Positions 63,100 through 64,000 of a stretch of 64,000 nucleotides of DNA are shown here, in pieces. Made by a program: the position numbers and the translations under genes. Source of the stretch: Beaufortia kweichowensis. Taxonomy: Eukaryota > Chordata > Actinopteri > Cypriniformes > Gastromyzontidae. Every line of letters starts with the position of its first letter. The first letter of the stretch is position 1. The stretch covers positions 12,193,795 through 12,257,794 of the forward strand of contig CM032795.1 in NCBI GenBank assembly GCA_019155185.1, in the 5' to 3' direction. The notes beneath the pieces were generated by a model. It was given only the letters and a program-made list of their open reading frames with translations, ran no database searches and was not told the DNA's origin.

Positions 63100-64000
63100 A
63101 ACAGGACCGTTTGTTCAATTTTGTAGGTGAGACAAACACTACAGGGACATAAAAAGACTACAGATTCAGCACAAAGTACACACACAGTACACAAACACAG
63201 CCCAGCAGACAGAATGGGGACGAGAAAGAAAAGGCAATAAAAAAAACAGAGGGGAGAAATGTCCTCATGACGGAGGAGATCCATTCATTTCACCTCAGCA
63301 AATTACACCGACCACACTTATCAAATTCAGCCAATATAGCAAACTGCGTGTCTGAGACCCCATCAATATATGAGTTATTTCTATATTTCAAGCCTATTTC
63401 ATTCATCTTAAAGCTGATGTGTAATTTTAGTGGCTTCACTGAAATCAAATAGCAAAAAATAATGATTTTTAACACGGGTTTAACACTTACTCCTGTGACA
63501 GACAAACAGACAGACTCAACCCAAACTTTAGCCACAATGTTGAGACAACATTACTTTGTTAAGTTAATCAAAATGTTTTGATAGAGCAACAGCATTCACA
63601 CTTTTCATACTTGTTATAGTTAAACACTTCAGCTTCAACTCATGACCACAGCTGAAGGATTTGCACATACTGTACTCAAACACAAAAGGCCATATATTTG
63701 GACTACTGTATAACACATTTGGCATTATGCTTTTGAATATAGGCCTAAGGTCTATGAACCTGCAATTGACAGTAAATCTCACGATTGGTGTTTATTTGCG
63801 ATGGGAATTTCAGCAGTGTAACAGGGCAGCTATAGGGCAGTCTGTTTACTGTCTACTGTAACTAACCCATTCACACATACCACCACGAAGGTCTTGAGCT
63901 GTGTTCACTTGCACAAAGATTGACACAGAACTGAACATGCAGGCAGCTCTCACATAAAAAACAGCTAATTTTCTAAAGAAATAAATCCATTAAAATCATG
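63099..64000. other. Non-coding stretch, no gene seen
   Basis: Frames of 61-81 codons on both strands without domains. The part of the 163-codon minus frame (62793-63284) outside the GA tract is a short hydrophobic, Cys/Leu-rich segment with no support. Confidence 0.5.

Overview
This 64 kb window looks like AT-rich, non-coding teleost DNA, probably from a cypriniform (carp, minnow or loach type) fish. I found no protein-coding gene, rRNA or functional tRNA that I can support. The case for a cypriniform rests on several interspersed repeats that I recognise from memory as characteristic of such genomes, on tRNA-derived SINE heads, and on a very high density of long (GA)n, (CA)n and (TA)n microsatellites. 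No database search was possible, so family names are deliberately generic.

Open reading frames are short (mostly 60-145 codons). The long ones are either translated microsatellites (GA read as Arg-Glu or Ser-Leu; TA read as Tyr-Ile) or frames without recognisable domains, splice context or paralogues. The window is best read as a gene desert or the inside of a very large intron. The flanking gene cannot be named from this sequence.

Layout: 1-10 kb is AT-rich with an arm of an inverted-repeat element (family A), a (TAA)n region and a cyprinid palindromic repeat. 10-16 kb has three copies of a 'GGGGAC' family that sits beside CA tracts. 16-25 kb has a 126 bp GA tract, a full palindromic MITE (family B), a 139 bp TA tract, a MITE with GTTCACRCCAAG ends, a cluster of GTTTACATCA motifs and the longest GA tract (about 310 bp). 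26-36 kb has more GGGGAC copies, a nested MITE, a tandem pair of an unidentified repeat, and copies of a TTAA-flanked MITE (family C). 36-50 kb has further family A and C copies, GT tracts and a (TAATA)n array. 50-64 kb has a SINE head, a decayed minisatellite, a hAT-like fragment, another family C copy, and a family A element whose right arm is split by a tRNA-derived SINE.

The most informative signals are the nested insertions, which give relative ages; the four-copy TTAA-bounded MITE family; the microsatellite-linked GGGGAC family; the unidentified repeat in three copies; and several compact, repeat-free blocks with transcription-factor-like motif clusters that could be conserved enhancers. 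A PBX/MEIS plus homeodomain cluster near 27.9 kb is the best of these. I found no evidence of a new gene system.
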